Shown here: piece after piece, positions 1 through 10,632 of the stretch
Numbering within the stretch: position 1 is the stretch's first letter
Layout of the letters: each line of letters starts with the position of its first letter
Source: Prunus persica
Taxonomy: Eukaryota; Streptophyta; Magnoliopsida; Rosales; Rosaceae
Direction of reading: 5' to 3'
Length of the DNA: 64,000 bases
Assembly: GCF_000346465.2 (NCBI RefSeq)
Contig: NC_034009.1
Location: 41,299,158 to 41,363,157, forward strand
Notes under the pieces: generated by a model
Told to the model about the DNA's origin: nothing
Database searches by the model: none
What the model saw: the letters and a program-made list of their open reading frames with translations, nothing else
Position numbers and translations under genes: made by a program

Positions 1-150
1 CAAATTAGCAACCTTTATACTCGATATATTATTCCAAGCAGATATACATGTAAATATATGTGAAGAATATTATGATCATGATCAATATAGAATCTGTATC
101 ATGATCAGAGGGTATCGATCCAGCATCCAAAGAAAAAGGATATACTCTGC

Positions 151-176
151 ATATGTGCATGCCAACAACTATAAAA
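151..176 (+). promoter_or_regulatory. RY element plus TATA box, copy 1
   Basis: TATAAAA lies at 170-176. The hexamer TGCATG (CATGCA on the minus strand, the core of the RY motif bound by B3 factors of the ABI3/FUS3/LEC2 group) lies at 156-161. The 14-nt distance between their starts is the same in all four copies. The initiation codon is about 75 nt downstream of the TATA box. Seed-type regulation is an inference from the RY motif only. Confidence 0.6.
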
Positions 177-250
177 GGAGACCATGAGGCAATGAGTCGA
201 TCATCAACGGAAACACACAGATATCCCAACTAAAAATCCATCGTGAGACA

Positions 251-493
251 ATGGCTGGAACCAATGATATTAAAATTAAGGGGTTTGATTTGAGCAACAA
301 CAAAGGCAACACGTCGGGATTAACCCACTTCGCCAACAGAGCTGACGGGGGCGACAATGGCAACAATAAAATCGAGGTTGAGGATGCTAAAGGGCAAGGG
401 AACACGGGAAACTTGAAAGTACTGACCGACTTCGCCCAACGCGGTAAAGTGGGCCAGTCGGATCGCCAAGAACTACTCAAACCTCAGGCATGA
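251..493 (+). CDS. Small Gly/Asn-rich hydrophilic protein, copy 1 (80 aa), unknown function
   Basis: This is an intronless gene of 80 codons. I do not recognise the family and assign no function. The protein is polar throughout, rich in Gly, Asn, Asp and Lys, with no cysteine, no signal peptide and no membrane segment, so it is probably disordered and cytosolic. Residues near 24-32 (LTHFANRAD) and 57-66 (LTDFAQRGKV) form an imperfect internal repeat of the form LTxFAxR. The start is supported by the first ATG after the conserved TATA box and by the same start in copies 2 and 3. Compared with copies 2 and 3 it lacks two residues of the N-terminal AGTGTND stretch. A hydrophilin or LEA-like desiccation protein is one possibility, suggested by composition and the RY promoter element. 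Confidence 0.7.
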   Translation: MAGTNDIKIKGFDLSNNKGNTSGLTHFANRADGGDNGNNKIEVEDAKGQGNTGNLKVLTDFAQRGKVGQSDRQELLKPQA

Positions 494-1868
494 AATTGAA
501 GAAGGCCAGACCACAACAACTTGTCTGCTTGATAGATATATGTGCTAAATTATCTACACAAAAATAAGAGCTGATGTTTTATCTGAGGCTCCTTCCTTGG
601 TTAGGCCTCGTTATCATGTGTAATATTAATATTATTATTCTAATAAAATAATGGTAGCTTATTATTAAATATATCAAAATTCTATACGTATAACTTTTAG
701 ATTATTGATACTGATGTCAACAAGAGAAAATGATTAAAAAGTCCTTTCTCCAATTCGTGATGTTACAAAATGAGACTTCAAATTTTAAAACTATAGTTGC
801 ATACGAGTACAAAACTGAACCAAACAATGTATGGGCCAGAGTGACCAAGGATGTACGCCAGTGAACTAATGGCAATCTCTCGTTGCATGCACGCATATGC
901 AATTGAAGGAGGCATTATCTGAGGCTCCTTCCTTGGCTAGGCCTCATTTTCAATTTTGATTTCAACTTTGATTTTGCTTAAACTTTGATTTTGAGCTAGA
1001 CTGTGATTTCGACTTTGATCTCCCAATTCGTGCCTTAAGAATCAGTTTCTCCCAACTCTATTTACCAAAACCGAAAACTCTGAACTTTTCAATTCGTCTG
1101 GCTACTCTCAGGGTTTCATGCCTTAGTTTCCTCTCGCCAAAAAGCCAAAAAGACTTGGCTTTCATGTAATGCTATACTCCTCGATTGAACAAGCCGCGTC
1201 TTCAAATTCAGCTTTCTCACTTCCTTTCTCTTTACTTTCTTTCTTTTGTTTTCCGGCTGGGAAAATCATGGAAGCATTACAAATTTAAGAGAATATTCTA
1301 GTATTAGGGTCCAAACTGTACTATTTAGGTATTTTCATTCTGATTAAGAGTTCTTTTCTAGAAATTTGGGGAAGAAAAAATAGAGTTTCTGTTTTAGTGT
1401 TTGATTTTCATTACAGTGAATTATGTGAAACCGAAATGTTTCTTGTCTGATTTCATCACTGCTTTCAAATTGCAAATTAAGGATTTGAAGGTTAACAATG
1501 CCCGTCTTTAACAATGTCGCATTTCAATTAGTACAAAAGAAAAATAAAGGCATAGTTGAAAATAGATTTTTCAGTTTCGAAAGTGACATTGAGATTTAAA
1601 AAGACTAGACATTAAGATGGCAAGAGAGATCTAAAAGGATCAAACAAAAAAAGTGAATGAAAAATTGAAAATGCCCTAGAAAGGGAGGAAATCTTAGTTG
1701 CAATGGGGATAACAATGTTTTGCTATCCTCGAACAATAATTTTACACCACGTGACCTAGAAGGAGGCATGTTAATCTAACTCATCTGGTCCACCGTCCAT
1801 GATATGAACCCGACTTGTGAGTTTTTTTTTTTTTTTGTTGAAGTAGAACAACCAAACTTGAGAGTTGA
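494..1868. other. 3' flank of small gene 1, no gene seen
   Basis: The 3' flank (494-900) is conserved in all four units, including an AT-rich stretch near 620-680 likely to hold the polyadenylation region. The rest (900-1868) is a non-coding block shared with unit 2 (6120-7450), with pyrimidine-rich and poly-T tracts. I see no convincing coding region. Confidence 0.5.
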
Positions 1869-2482
1869 TGTCACATCTCAGGATCGGCTTCACCGTAGCA
1901 CGATATTGTCTGCTTTGGGCCCCCTCGCTGTCCTCGCGGTTTTGTTTCTAGGAGCTCACGAGCAACTTCTCAGTTGGTCACTCATCTTAGGATTGCTCTG
2001 GCCCAAACTCACTTAACTTCGGAGTTCTCATGACTCCGAAGCTAGTGAGCTCCTAAAAGGCCTCGTACTAAATGGAAGTGGGCATATATATATAAGGCAC
2101 AACACCCCATCTTCGTTGGTTGATGTGGAATGTTACAATCCACCCCCCTTAGAGGTCTGACTTCCTCGTCGGCACACTCTCACCACACGGCAGAGTGGCT
2201 CTGATACCAAACTGTCACATCCCGGGAACGGCTCCGTCGTAGCACGATATTGTCCGCATTGGGCCAACCTTTCTGCCCTCACGGTTTTGTTACTGGGAGC
2301 TCACGAGCAACTTCCCAGTGAATCACTCATCCTGGGATTGCTCTAGCCCAAACTCGCTTCACTTCGGAGTTCCTATGACTCCGAAGCCAATTAGCTCCCA
2401 AAAGACCTCGTGCTAGATAAAGGTGGGCACGTACATATAAGGCACATCACCTTCTCTTCGTTGATCGATGTGGGATGTTACA
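1869..2482 (-). mobile_element. Cassandra-like TRIM retroelement, unit 1
   Basis: This is a 614-bp non-coding element in minus orientation. Two LTRs of about 270 bp (2213-2482 and 1869-2137) flank a 75-bp interior. On the minus strand the interior starts with TGGTATCAGAGCC, the primer-binding site for initiator tRNA-Met, and ends in a G-rich polypurine tract. LTRs run TGTAACAT...TGTGACA. On the minus strand each LTR contains AACTCCGAAGT and CTGGGAAGT blocks in the order and spacing of plant 5S rRNA, which is the hallmark of Cassandra TRIMs. A perfect 5-bp duplication, GTTGA, flanks the element (1864-1868 and 2483-2487). Confidence 0.85.
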
Positions 2483-2522
2483 GTTGAGGGCTCCGTTGGT
2501 CGATGTAGGATGTTACAGTTGA
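2483..2522 (+). repeat. Extra LTR-end fragment after Cassandra, unit 1
   Basis: A 35-bp copy of the terminal part of the Cassandra LTR, ending in TAGGATGTTACA, is repeated once directly after the element and is bounded by GTTGA on both sides. Unit 2 has two such extra copies at the equivalent place. Confidence 0.7.
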
Positions 2523-2653
2523 GGCAGCCAAACTAGAAGGGAAGCAACCCAACTCCACTCCCTCTCCCCATGTGCCCAGTTCTCTGCTCGTTTACTTCAC
2601 CTTTTAAACATTTTAGGATTTTCCATAAGCAAAGAGGAGAACGACCACATTAC

Positions 2654-3138
2654 GGTCTCGTTTGGTTCACGAACAGATTTAAGGGGAAATAACTTCTCAT
2701 GTCATTTCTCAAGGGATGAGAAATGGAGATTCATTTCCCATATTTGGTAATCCTAGGAAAATAACAAAGAAATACCACTTTATTTCCTTTCACATGTTTG
2801 GTTTGTCTAGGAATGTAAAACAAAGTTTGTTTAATTTTCCAATTATACCGATATGAAATCAAATAAAAAAAGAATATTTAATGTTATATTGTAATTCTAA
2901 ACTGTTAATAGGGACAATATGATCATGAAAAATGTGTATTTAATGTTGGCTCATTTGCTTATTTTCCCAAACTTTCACATGAGGAGGAAAACAAAACCCA
3001 AGGGGGGAGGATGGCTTCACTTTCCCCTCTACTTTCCCATGTACAAGGCAACGATTTCTCAAGTCTGGACTTACCATACATGGGAAAGAAATTAATTTCT
3101 CATCCCCAAGTCATTTTTCCCATAAACCAAACGGAGCC
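2654..3138. mobile_element. PIF/Harbinger-like MITE, 485 bp
   Basis: Terminal inverted repeats are GGTCTCGTTTGGTTCACG on the left and, read from the right, GGCTCCGTTTGGTTTATG. A 3-bp duplication TAC flanks the element (2651-2653 and 3139-3141). A second member of the family is at 34425-34915, flanked by TTA. The element is non-coding and is absent from unit 2, so it inserted after the duplication or was lost there. Confidence 0.75.
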
Positions 3139-4196
3139 TACAGGTTATAAGCTTCAACCTTTAAGGATTTTCATAACAAATCTTGCAATCTCATACCAAG
3201 GAAATAAAAATAAAAAAAAGGATCCATGCGTGTAATTTCTAGATTAAAATCTCACTTTTTACGCATGCCATTATCTAAGGATTAGGTATGACTACACACG
3301 AACAATCTTACAATTATCTGCAATTCGTCCTTCAATGGCCAAAGACGTTATATCAAATGAACAATAAGACGTACATTTCTTCAAAGAACTAAATTATGTG
3401 GATTTCAACTTGCTCTCACTTATATGTTTCTCTCTCTCCTCCTATTGTTTAGCTTAAGGTTTTAGGGCGTGGTTGTCTAAGAACAATAAGGTAAACATGC
3501 TTACAAAAAAAGATGGACAGCAAGGATGGACATATGCGAATGTGAGCTTTTACACATTGCCACTAATTTTCTCCATGATTTTGTTGAAATCATTAACAAA
3601 ATAAGAAACTTTAGTAATTGAAGCGAAAGAGACTAATTATCAGAAGAGAAAATATGAAAAAAGAAGCTCCCAATCCAAACTTTAAGTCACAAGTTTAACA
3701 GTTTACTTTAAAACAAAAGCAAGTTACGAAACAATCCCCTGATTTCCTTGTTAAACATCAACCGACCCATTATTGATGAGGATTGAGAATCTAAGAGCAT
3801 ATGGACGATGGATCTCTCTCTCTTTTTGAAAACAAAAACAAAAACAAAAATCAACTTCATTATCCTTAGTGAATTTGTTCGGGATTAGTTGTGTTGAATT
3901 AGTACAGCTTACTTACGCAATCGAATATCAAACCTAGCTAGCTAAAAAGAGAAAAAGAAAGGCCACAACGACAGTACTGTAGTATACGTGAAGAATCTTA
4001 TGATCTATAATATTCTGTATTATTGGCCATCATTTTCAATCCTTATTAAAGAAAACTTGCTTCGCCATAATTTCAAGTTGTTCTGAAGGCAGGCATAGAG
4101 AGCACGTAGCTTGGCAAGGGAGGTAAGGGCACTTCGAAAGATTCCTTCTCATCATCTATACAAGGAAATGTGTTCTCATCAAGCTACGGGACAAGG
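3139..4196. other. Distal upstream region of small gene 2
   Basis: From about 3590 this segment aligns with 8280-8848 and with 10925-11396, so it is the conserved upstream region of the next gene in the array. No coding sequence seen. Confidence 0.5.
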
Positions 4197-4352
4197 CAAA
4201 TTAGCAACCTTTATACTCAGATATATTATTCCAAGCAGATAAACATGTAAATATATGTGAAGAATATTATGATAATGATCAATATAGAATCTGTAACATT
4301 ATCAGAGGGGTATCGATCGACCATCCAAAGAAAAGGATATCCTCTGCATATG

Positions 4353-4373
4353 TGCATGCCAACAACTATAAAA
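4353..4373 (+). promoter_or_regulatory. RY element plus TATA box, copy 2
   Basis: TGCATG at 4353-4358 and TATAAAA at 4367-4373 have the same 14-nt offset as in the other three copies. Confidence 0.6.
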
Positions 4374-4444
4374 GGAGACCATGAGGCAATGAATCATCAA
4401 AGCAAAGACACAGATATCCCAACTAAAAATCAATCAGTGAGACA

Positions 4445-4693
4445 ATGGCTGGAACTGGAACCAATGATATTAAAATTAAAGGGTTCGATTTGAGCAACAA
4501 CAGCGGCAACACGTCGGGATTAACCCACTTCGCCAACAGAGCTGATGGGGGCGACAAGGGCGACAATAAAATCGAGGTTGAGGGTGCTAAAGCGCAAGAT
4601 AACAAGGGAAACTTGAAAGTACTTACCGATTTCGCCCAACGCGGTGAAGTGGGCAGGTCGGATCGCCAAGAACTTCTCAAGCCTCAGGCATGA
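4445..4693 (+). CDS. Small Gly/Asn-rich hydrophilic protein, copy 2 (82 aa)
   Basis: This intronless 82-codon paralogue of the gene at 251 differs from it at scattered positions and has the longer N-terminus AGTGTND. The two LTxFAxR motifs are intact, and the C-terminus ends in KPQA as in copies 1 and 3. The reading frame is open and the core promoter is conserved, so it looks functional. Function unknown. The 3' flank is interrupted 188 bp after the stop by the retroposon at 4881, which may change its polyadenylation compared with copies 1 and 3. Confidence 0.7.
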   Translation: MAGTGTNDIKIKGFDLSNNSGNTSGLTHFANRADGGDKGDNKIEVEGAKAQDNKGNLKVLTDFAQRGEVGRSDRQELLKPQA

Positions 4694-4880
4694 AATTGAA
4701 GAAGGCCATACCATATATGTGCTGAATTATCTACACAAAAATAAGAGCTGATGTTTTATCTGAGGCTCCTTCCTTGGTTAGGCCTCGTTATCATGTGTAA
4801 TATTAATATTATTATTCTAATAAAATAATGGCAGCTTATTATTAAATATATCAAAATTCTATACGTATAACTTTTAGATT

Positions 4881-5855
4881 CTTGAGTGGGAAACCCTAGC
4901 TGCATTCTGGTCCCTTTTCTTCTTGCCGACAACCAACCACAAGGAAACTAAAGGGGGAGGTGGCCACTGCCCCTCCCCCCCTTCGCCCATCTTCCCTTTC
5001 TCTCCTCATCTTCCCTTCTTTTTCTCCCATCTTTTCCCTTCCTCTTATGCCCTCTTCTCTTCCCATTCCCTTTCCCATATAGTCTAGATCTATTTGGATC
5101 TAGGTTTTGTTTGTTTGTTTGTTTGGTTTGGTTTGGTTGTTTTTGCAGTATTCTAGGTGACTGGTAGTGACGTTGGATTGTGTCTATTATCGGGAGAGTT
5201 GTGATACCTAGTGGCTGATGTTTTGTCTCTGTTTCAACGACGGCGGCAGTAGCGACACTAGTGATAGTTATTGGATGTGGTGCTCTTCTTTATTCTGCAC
5301 TTACCGAAGAACTATGCTTGGTCATAGGAGGTTTTCTTTGTCAGATTCTGAGTTGAAGTGGAGTGCTTCTTAGGGGTCCTTTTATTGTTGCTTCTATGTT
5401 CCTCCTCTGTGTTCTCTCCTGTTTTCTGTTATGGTATGCCTTGTAGTTTGTATGGGTGTCAAAATACTATGATTTTGCTCATAGAAGGCTTCTTTTGACA
5501 GTTGGGATATTCTACGATCCTCTTCTGTGGGTTTACTATTTGGGGTTTCTGTCGTTCTCTCATGTGGGTGTACTATGTTGGTATCTAGTTGAGGTTTTCG
5601 TCGGAGTTCTTTTTGTTAGTTTTCGTTTTTGATTTGTTCTTTTATTGTAATGGTCCAAAGCGACCAGAATTAAACTCTCTTGTTAGTCCATGACATGTGT
5701 GGTACTCTTTTCTCCCCGGGGTTTGTCCCTTGAGATTGCCCTAGGAAGGTTTTAACGAGGCCACTATATCATGTTGCTCATTGTACGTCTTTGGTTCTAT
5801 TAATTAATTCTCTTTCTTAAAAATAACAAAAATAAATAAATAAATAAATAAAAAT
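4881..5855 (+). mobile_element. Poly-A-ended retroposon (LINE or SINE-like), 975 bp
   Basis: Units 1 and 3 read straight through ACTTTTAGATTATTGATA, whereas unit 2 is split after TTTAGATT. The inserted sequence ends in an A-rich tail made of AAAT repeats and is followed by a second TTTAGATT (4873-4880 and 5856-5863), an 8-bp target-site duplication. Tail plus duplication is typical of target-primed retroposition. I see no intact ORF, so it is probably a 5'-truncated LINE. Confidence 0.75.
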
Positions 5856-7383
5856 TTAGATTATTGATAACGATGTCAACAAGAGAAAATGATTAAAAAG
5901 TCCTTTCTCCAATTCGTGATGTTACAAAATGAGACTTCAAATTGTAAAACTATAGTTGGATACGAGTATAAAACTGAACCAGGCAATGTATGGGCCAGAG
6001 TGACCAAGGTTGTACGACAGTGAACTAATGGCAATTTCTCGTTGCATGCACGCATATGCAATTGAAGAATGCCATAATAATATGTGTTTTTACTAAATTA
6101 TCTACACTAAAATAAAAACTGAGGCATTATCTGAGGCTCTTTCCTTGGCTAGGCCTCATTTTCAATTTTGATTTCAACTTTGATTTCGCTTAAACTTTGA
6201 TTTTGAGCTAGACTGTAATTTCGACTTTGATTCTGATTCTCTCCCAATTCATGCCTTAAGAATCAGTTTCTCCCAACTCTATTTACCAAAACCAAAAACT
6301 CTAAACTTTTCAATTCGTCTGGGTACTCTCAGAGTTTCATGCCCTAGTTTCCTCTCGCCAAAAAGCCAAAAAGACTTGGCTTTCATGTAATGCTATACTC
6401 CTCGATTGAACAAGCTGCGTCTTCAAATTCAACTTTCTCACTTCCCTTCTCTTTACTTTCTTTTCTTTTGTTTTCCAGCCCGGAAAATCATGGAAGCATT
6501 ACAAATTTAAGAGAATATTCTAGTATTAGGGTCCAAACTGTACTATTTAGGTATTTTCATTCTGATTAAGAGTTCTTTTCTAGAAATTTGGTGAAGAAAA
6601 AATAGAGTTTCTGTTTTAGTGTTTGATTTTCATTATAGTGAGTTATGTGAAATCGAAATGTTTCTTGTGTGATTTCATCACTGCTTTCAAATTGCAAATT
6701 AAGGATTTGAAGGTTACAAATTATTATGTAGATAATTTTTGGGAATTTAAGAGGCAGTACAGTGTTTGTATAAGTCTTGAGATAGACCAATTTACCACAT
6801 GCTCGATTTCTATATATAAATTTTTTTAAATCATTCTTTTGTTTTATTTATTCTGTTAATTTGTCATAATGTGTAATATGATAGCTTCTAATTCTTTCTT
6901 CCTATTTCTTCTTTTTTGTTATTCTCTCCCAAATGAAATGAAGACCTAACTTATATCAAGAAGAAGAGGATGGATCCTTACATATGAAGATTTTAAAATT
7001 AACATTATTGGAAGACAGTAGGAGTATCGGCAATTTGATACAAGTATCGGAGTATCAAATACGAGCATGCCCGTCTTTAACAATGTCTCATTTCAATTAG
7101 TACAAAAGAAAAATAAAGGCAGAGTTCAAAATAGATTGTTCAGTTTCGAAAGTGACATTGAGATTTAAAAAGACTAGACATTAAGATGGCAAGAGAGATC
7201 TAAAAGGATCAAACAAAAAAAATGAATGAAAAATTGAAAATGCCCTAGAAAGGGAGGAAATCTTAGTTGCAATGGGGATAACAGTATTTTGCTATCCTCG
7301 ATCAATAATTTTATACCACGTGACCTAAGGAGGCATGTCAATCTAGCTCATCTGGTCCACCGTCCATGATATGAACTCGACTT

Positions 7384-7415
<32 letters not shown>

Positions 7416-7450
7416 GGGGTTGAAGTAGAACAACTAGACTTGAGAGTTGA

Positions 7451-8046
7451 TGTCACATCTCAAGGTCGGTTCCACCGTAGCACGATATTGTCTGCTTTGG
7501 GCCCCCTCTTTGTCCTCGCGGTTTTGTTTTTAGGAGCTCACGAGCAACTTCCCAGTTGGTCACCCATCTTGGGATTGCTCTAGCCCAAACTCACTTAACT
7601 TCGGAGTTCTCATGACTTCGAAATCAGTGAGCTCCCAAAAGGCCTCGTGCTAAAAGGAGGTGGGCATATACATATAAGGCGCAACACCCCCTCTCCGTTA
7701 GTCGATGTGGAATGTTACAATCCACCCCCTTTAGAGGTCCGACGTCCTCGTCGGCACAGTCTCACCACACGGCAGAGTGGCTCTATGCCAAATTGTCGCA
7801 TTCCGGGATCGGCTCCGTCGTAACACGATATTGTCCGCGTTGGGTCAACCTCTCTGCCCTCACGATTTTGTTTCTGGGAGCTTACGAGCAACTTCCCAGT
7901 AGATCACTCATCCAAACTCGCTTAACTTCGGAGTTCCCATGACTCCGAAGCCAGTGAGCTCCCAAAAGACCTCGTGCTAAATGGAGGTAGGCATGTACAT
8001 ATAAGGCACATCACCTCCGCTCCGTTGGTCGATGTGGGATGTTACA
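7451..8046 (-). mobile_element. Cassandra-like TRIM retroelement, unit 2
   Basis: This is the orthologous copy of the element at 1869-2482, at the same site and with the same GTTGA duplication (7446-7450 and 8047-8051). LTRs lie at 7451-7719 and 7794-8046. The interior keeps the polypurine tract, but the primer-binding site is damaged (a CTCTATGCC block replaces CTCTGATACC on the plus strand). Being shared, it predates the duplication of units 1 and 2. Confidence 0.85.
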
Positions 8047-8121
8047 GTTGAGGGCTCCGTTGGTCGATGTACGATGTTACAGTTGAGGGCTCCGTTGGTC
8101 GATGTAGGATGTTATAGTTGA
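8047..8121 (+). repeat. Two extra LTR-end fragments after Cassandra, unit 2
   Basis: Two successive 35-bp copies of the Cassandra LTR end are each bounded by GTTGA. Unit 1 has one copy here, so the number changed after duplication. Confidence 0.65.
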
Positions 8122-8999
8122 GGCAGCCAAAATAGAAGGGAAGCAACCCTACTCCACTCCCTCTCCCCATGTGCCCAGTTCTCTACTCGTTTACTTCACC
8201 TTTTAAACCCCTTCGTACTTGAAGACCTGGCTGGCAATTTGATTGAAGCGAAAGAGACTAATTATCCATGCTTTTGTTGAAATCATTAACAAAATAAGAA
8301 ACTTTAGTAATTGAAGCGAAAGAGACTAATTATCAAAACAGAAAATATGAAAAAAGAAGCTCCCAATCCGAACTTTAAGTCACAAGTTTAACAGTTTACT
8401 TTAAAACAAAAGCAAGTTACGAAACAATCCCCTTATTTACTTGTTAAACATCAACCGACCCATTATTGATGAGGATTGAGAATCTAAGAGCACATGGACG
8501 ATGGATCTCTCTCCCTTTTTGAAAACAAAAACAAAAACCAACTTCATTATCCTTAGTGAATTTGTTCTGGATTAGTTGTGTTGCAATGGAACATCGAACC
8601 TACCTAGCTAAAAGGAAAAAAGAAAGGCCACTACGACAGTACTGCAGTATATTATTCCAAGAAGACAAATGTAGACTATATACGTGAAGAATATCTAGTA
8701 TTGGTCGTCATTTTCAATCCTCATAAAAGAAAACTTACTTCGCCATAATTTCAGGTTGTTCTCAAGGCAGGAAGGTAAGGACACTTGAAAAGATTCCTTC
8801 TCATCATCTATATAAGGAAATGTGTTCTCATCAAGCTAGGGGACAAGGCAAATTAGCAACCTTTATACTCGATATATTATTCCAAGCAGATATACATGTG
8901 AAGAATATTATGATCTTGATCAATATGGAATCTGTATCATGATCAGTGGATGTATCGATCGACCATCCAAAGAAAAAGGATATCCTCTGCATATATGTG

Positions 9000-9020
9000 T
9001 GCATGCCAACAACTATAAAA
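9000..9020 (+). promoter_or_regulatory. RY element plus TATA box, copy 3
   Basis: TGCATG at 9000-9005 and TATAAAA at 9014-9020 have the same 14-nt offset as in the other copies. Confidence 0.6.
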
Positions 9021-9095
9021 GGAGACCATGAGGCAATGAGTTGATCATCAAAGCAAACACACAGAAATCCCAACTAAAAATCAATCAGTGAGACA

Positions 9096-9344
9096 ATGGC
9101 TGGAACTGGAACCAATGATATTAAAATTAAAGGGTTCGATGTGAGCAACAACAGCGGCAACACGTCGGGATTAACCCACTTCGCCAACAGAGCTGCCGAG
9201 GGCGACAAGGGCGACAATAAAATCGAGGTTGAGGATGCTAAAGGGCAAGGGAACACGGGAAACTTGAAAGTACTGACCGACTTCGCCCAACGCGGTAAAG
9301 TGGGCCAGTCGGATCGCCAAGAACTTGTCAAACCTCAGGCATGA
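9096..9344 (+). CDS. Small Gly/Asn-rich hydrophilic protein, copy 3 (82 aa)
   Basis: This third intronless member has 82 codons, twelve of them Gly (about 15 percent). It resembles copy 2 at the N-terminus and copy 1 from about residue 50 onward (VEDAKGQGNTGNLK), a mosaic pattern that would fit gene conversion or unequal exchange within the array. Both LTxFAxR motifs are present. No signal peptide, cysteine or hydrophobic segment. The frame and core promoter are intact. Function unknown. Confidence 0.7.
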   Translation: MAGTGTNDIKIKGFDVSNNSGNTSGLTHFANRAAEGDKGDNKIEVEDAKGQGNTGNLKVLTDFAQRGKVGQSDRQELVKPQA

Positions 9345-9734
9345 AATTGAAGAAGGCCATACCATAACCACTTGTCTGCTTGATAGATATATGTGCTAAA
9401 TTATCTACACAAAAATAAGAGCTGATGTTTTATCTGAGGCTCCTTCCTTGGTTAGGCCTCGTTATCATGTGTAATATTAATATTATTATTCTAATAAAAT
9501 AATGGTAGCTTATTATTAAATATACCCAAATACTATACGTATAACTTTTAGATTATTGATACTGGTGTCAACAAGAGAAAATGATTAAAAAGTCCTTTCT
9601 CGCATTCGTGATGTTAGAAAAGATACTTCAATTTCAAAACTATAAATTGCACACGAGTACAAAACTGAACCAAATATGAAGTAATGTATCGGAAACTTGA
9701 CTAAATAGAATACAACATATATATCGAAATATTT

Positions 9735-10632
9735 TTATTATAAATGGTCTCTAAGGTTCGTGAAATTATTAGCTTTAGTCCTTCATGTTTTTTTGTGACA
9801 TCATTGGTCCTTTATGTTACTCCTCCTCGCACATCAATTTGGTTTTGCCGTTTGAATTCGTCAAAATTTATGTTAAATTGATGGCATGGCATGTATATGG
9901 TGCCCACATATCCAATGAGATAATGACCCGTAGATCTAAGTAAAAAATTTGTTTTAAAAAAATAGTTTCATATTTAAAATTGTTAAAGGGCGAAGACTCA
10001 TTGGGTAACTCGAAGTTTGGGTTGTTGAAGCCTTCAAGCATGGTTTTGCTCACAAAAGATTGGAACGCATTGTGTTGGGTTGAGCACTGAAAACCAAAGA
10101 ATATCAAAAATGTAGAGAGAGAGAGAGAGAGAGNNNNNNNNNNNNNNNNNNNNNNNNNNNNNNNNNNNNNNNNNNNNNNNNNNNNNNNNNNNNNNNNNNN
10201 NNNNNNNNNNNNNNNNNNNNNNNNNNNNNNNNNGGGTGGAGTGGGGGTGGGGTTGGGGTGTGGGTTGCTGCTGGGGGAGACGGAAGGGGAAGGGAGGGGA
10301 ACGAAGGAGAAGGGGAGGGGTGGCTGTAGGTTTTATTTATTTATTTTATATTTATAAATTTAAAATTTGATGTTTTATTCTTAATCTTTTAAATGGATTT
10401 TATGTTTAAAATTATTGTATTATATTTGAAGACACGTGACTCTAAATGATTGGATGTGTGGACTTCACATATATCTCATGTCAGCAACTTAATAGAAAAT
10501 TTGACGGACCCTAACGGCAGGGATCAAATTGATGTGTGGTGTGTAACAAAAAGGATCAATAATGTCACAAAAAACATAAAGGACCAAAGTTGATAATTTT
10601 GCGAACCTTATACACCATTTGTGATAAAAACC
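9735..10632. mobile_element. Long terminal-inverted-repeat element (foldback or Mutator-like)
   Basis: The left end (from TTTTTATTATAAATGG) and the reverse complement of the right end (TTTTTATCACAAATGG) stay alignable for about 190 bp, including shared blocks GGTTCG, TTTGTGACAT and CACATCAATTTG. The centre is G-rich and contains the 100-N gap. No transposase is visible. Target duplications could not be settled, so the superfamily is uncertain. Confidence 0.65.
10134..10233. other. Scaffold gap of 100 N
   Basis: Exactly 100 undefined bases follow a GA microsatellite and precede a G-rich stretch. It lies inside the long inverted-repeat element, a likely cause of assembly failure. Confidence 0.98.

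Larger units (their letters stand above)
1..4196 (+). repeat. Tandem unit 1 of four (small hydrophilic protein array)
   Basis: This is the first of four head-to-tail units. Each begins with the sequence CAAATTAGCAACC or a close variant, found at 1, 4197, 8849 and 11397. Units 1 and 2 align almost throughout: small gene, 3' flank, pyrimidine-rich stretch, Cassandra-like element, then the upstream flank of the next gene. Unit 1 alone carries the MITE at 2654-3138. The window opens at or just inside a unit border, so the array may continue to the left. Confidence 0.8.
4197..8848 (+). repeat. Tandem unit 2 of four
   Basis: This unit is highly similar to unit 1 over the gene, the 3' flank and the Cassandra-like element. 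Differences: a private 975-bp retroposon at 4881-5855, a segment of about 350 bp near 6715-7070 missing from unit 1, and no copy of the 2654 MITE. Confidence 0.8.

Noticed and set aside
184..195. Tiny upstream ORF (Met-Arg-Gln-stop) before each small gene
   Set aside because: It is conserved in all four copies, but it begins only about 10 nt after the TATA box, so it should lie upstream of the transcription start.
169..480. Antisense ORF of 85-103 codons across each small gene
   Set aside because: It is the mirror of the conserved sense gene in the array; no domain, no promoter on that strand, and the sense frame has the TATA box and the clearer conservation.
1869..2482. 5S rRNA gene
   Set aside because: The 5S-like blocks sit in LTRs with a tRNA primer site, polypurine tract and target duplication, and are too diverged for a functional 5S gene; they are the Cassandra TRIM.
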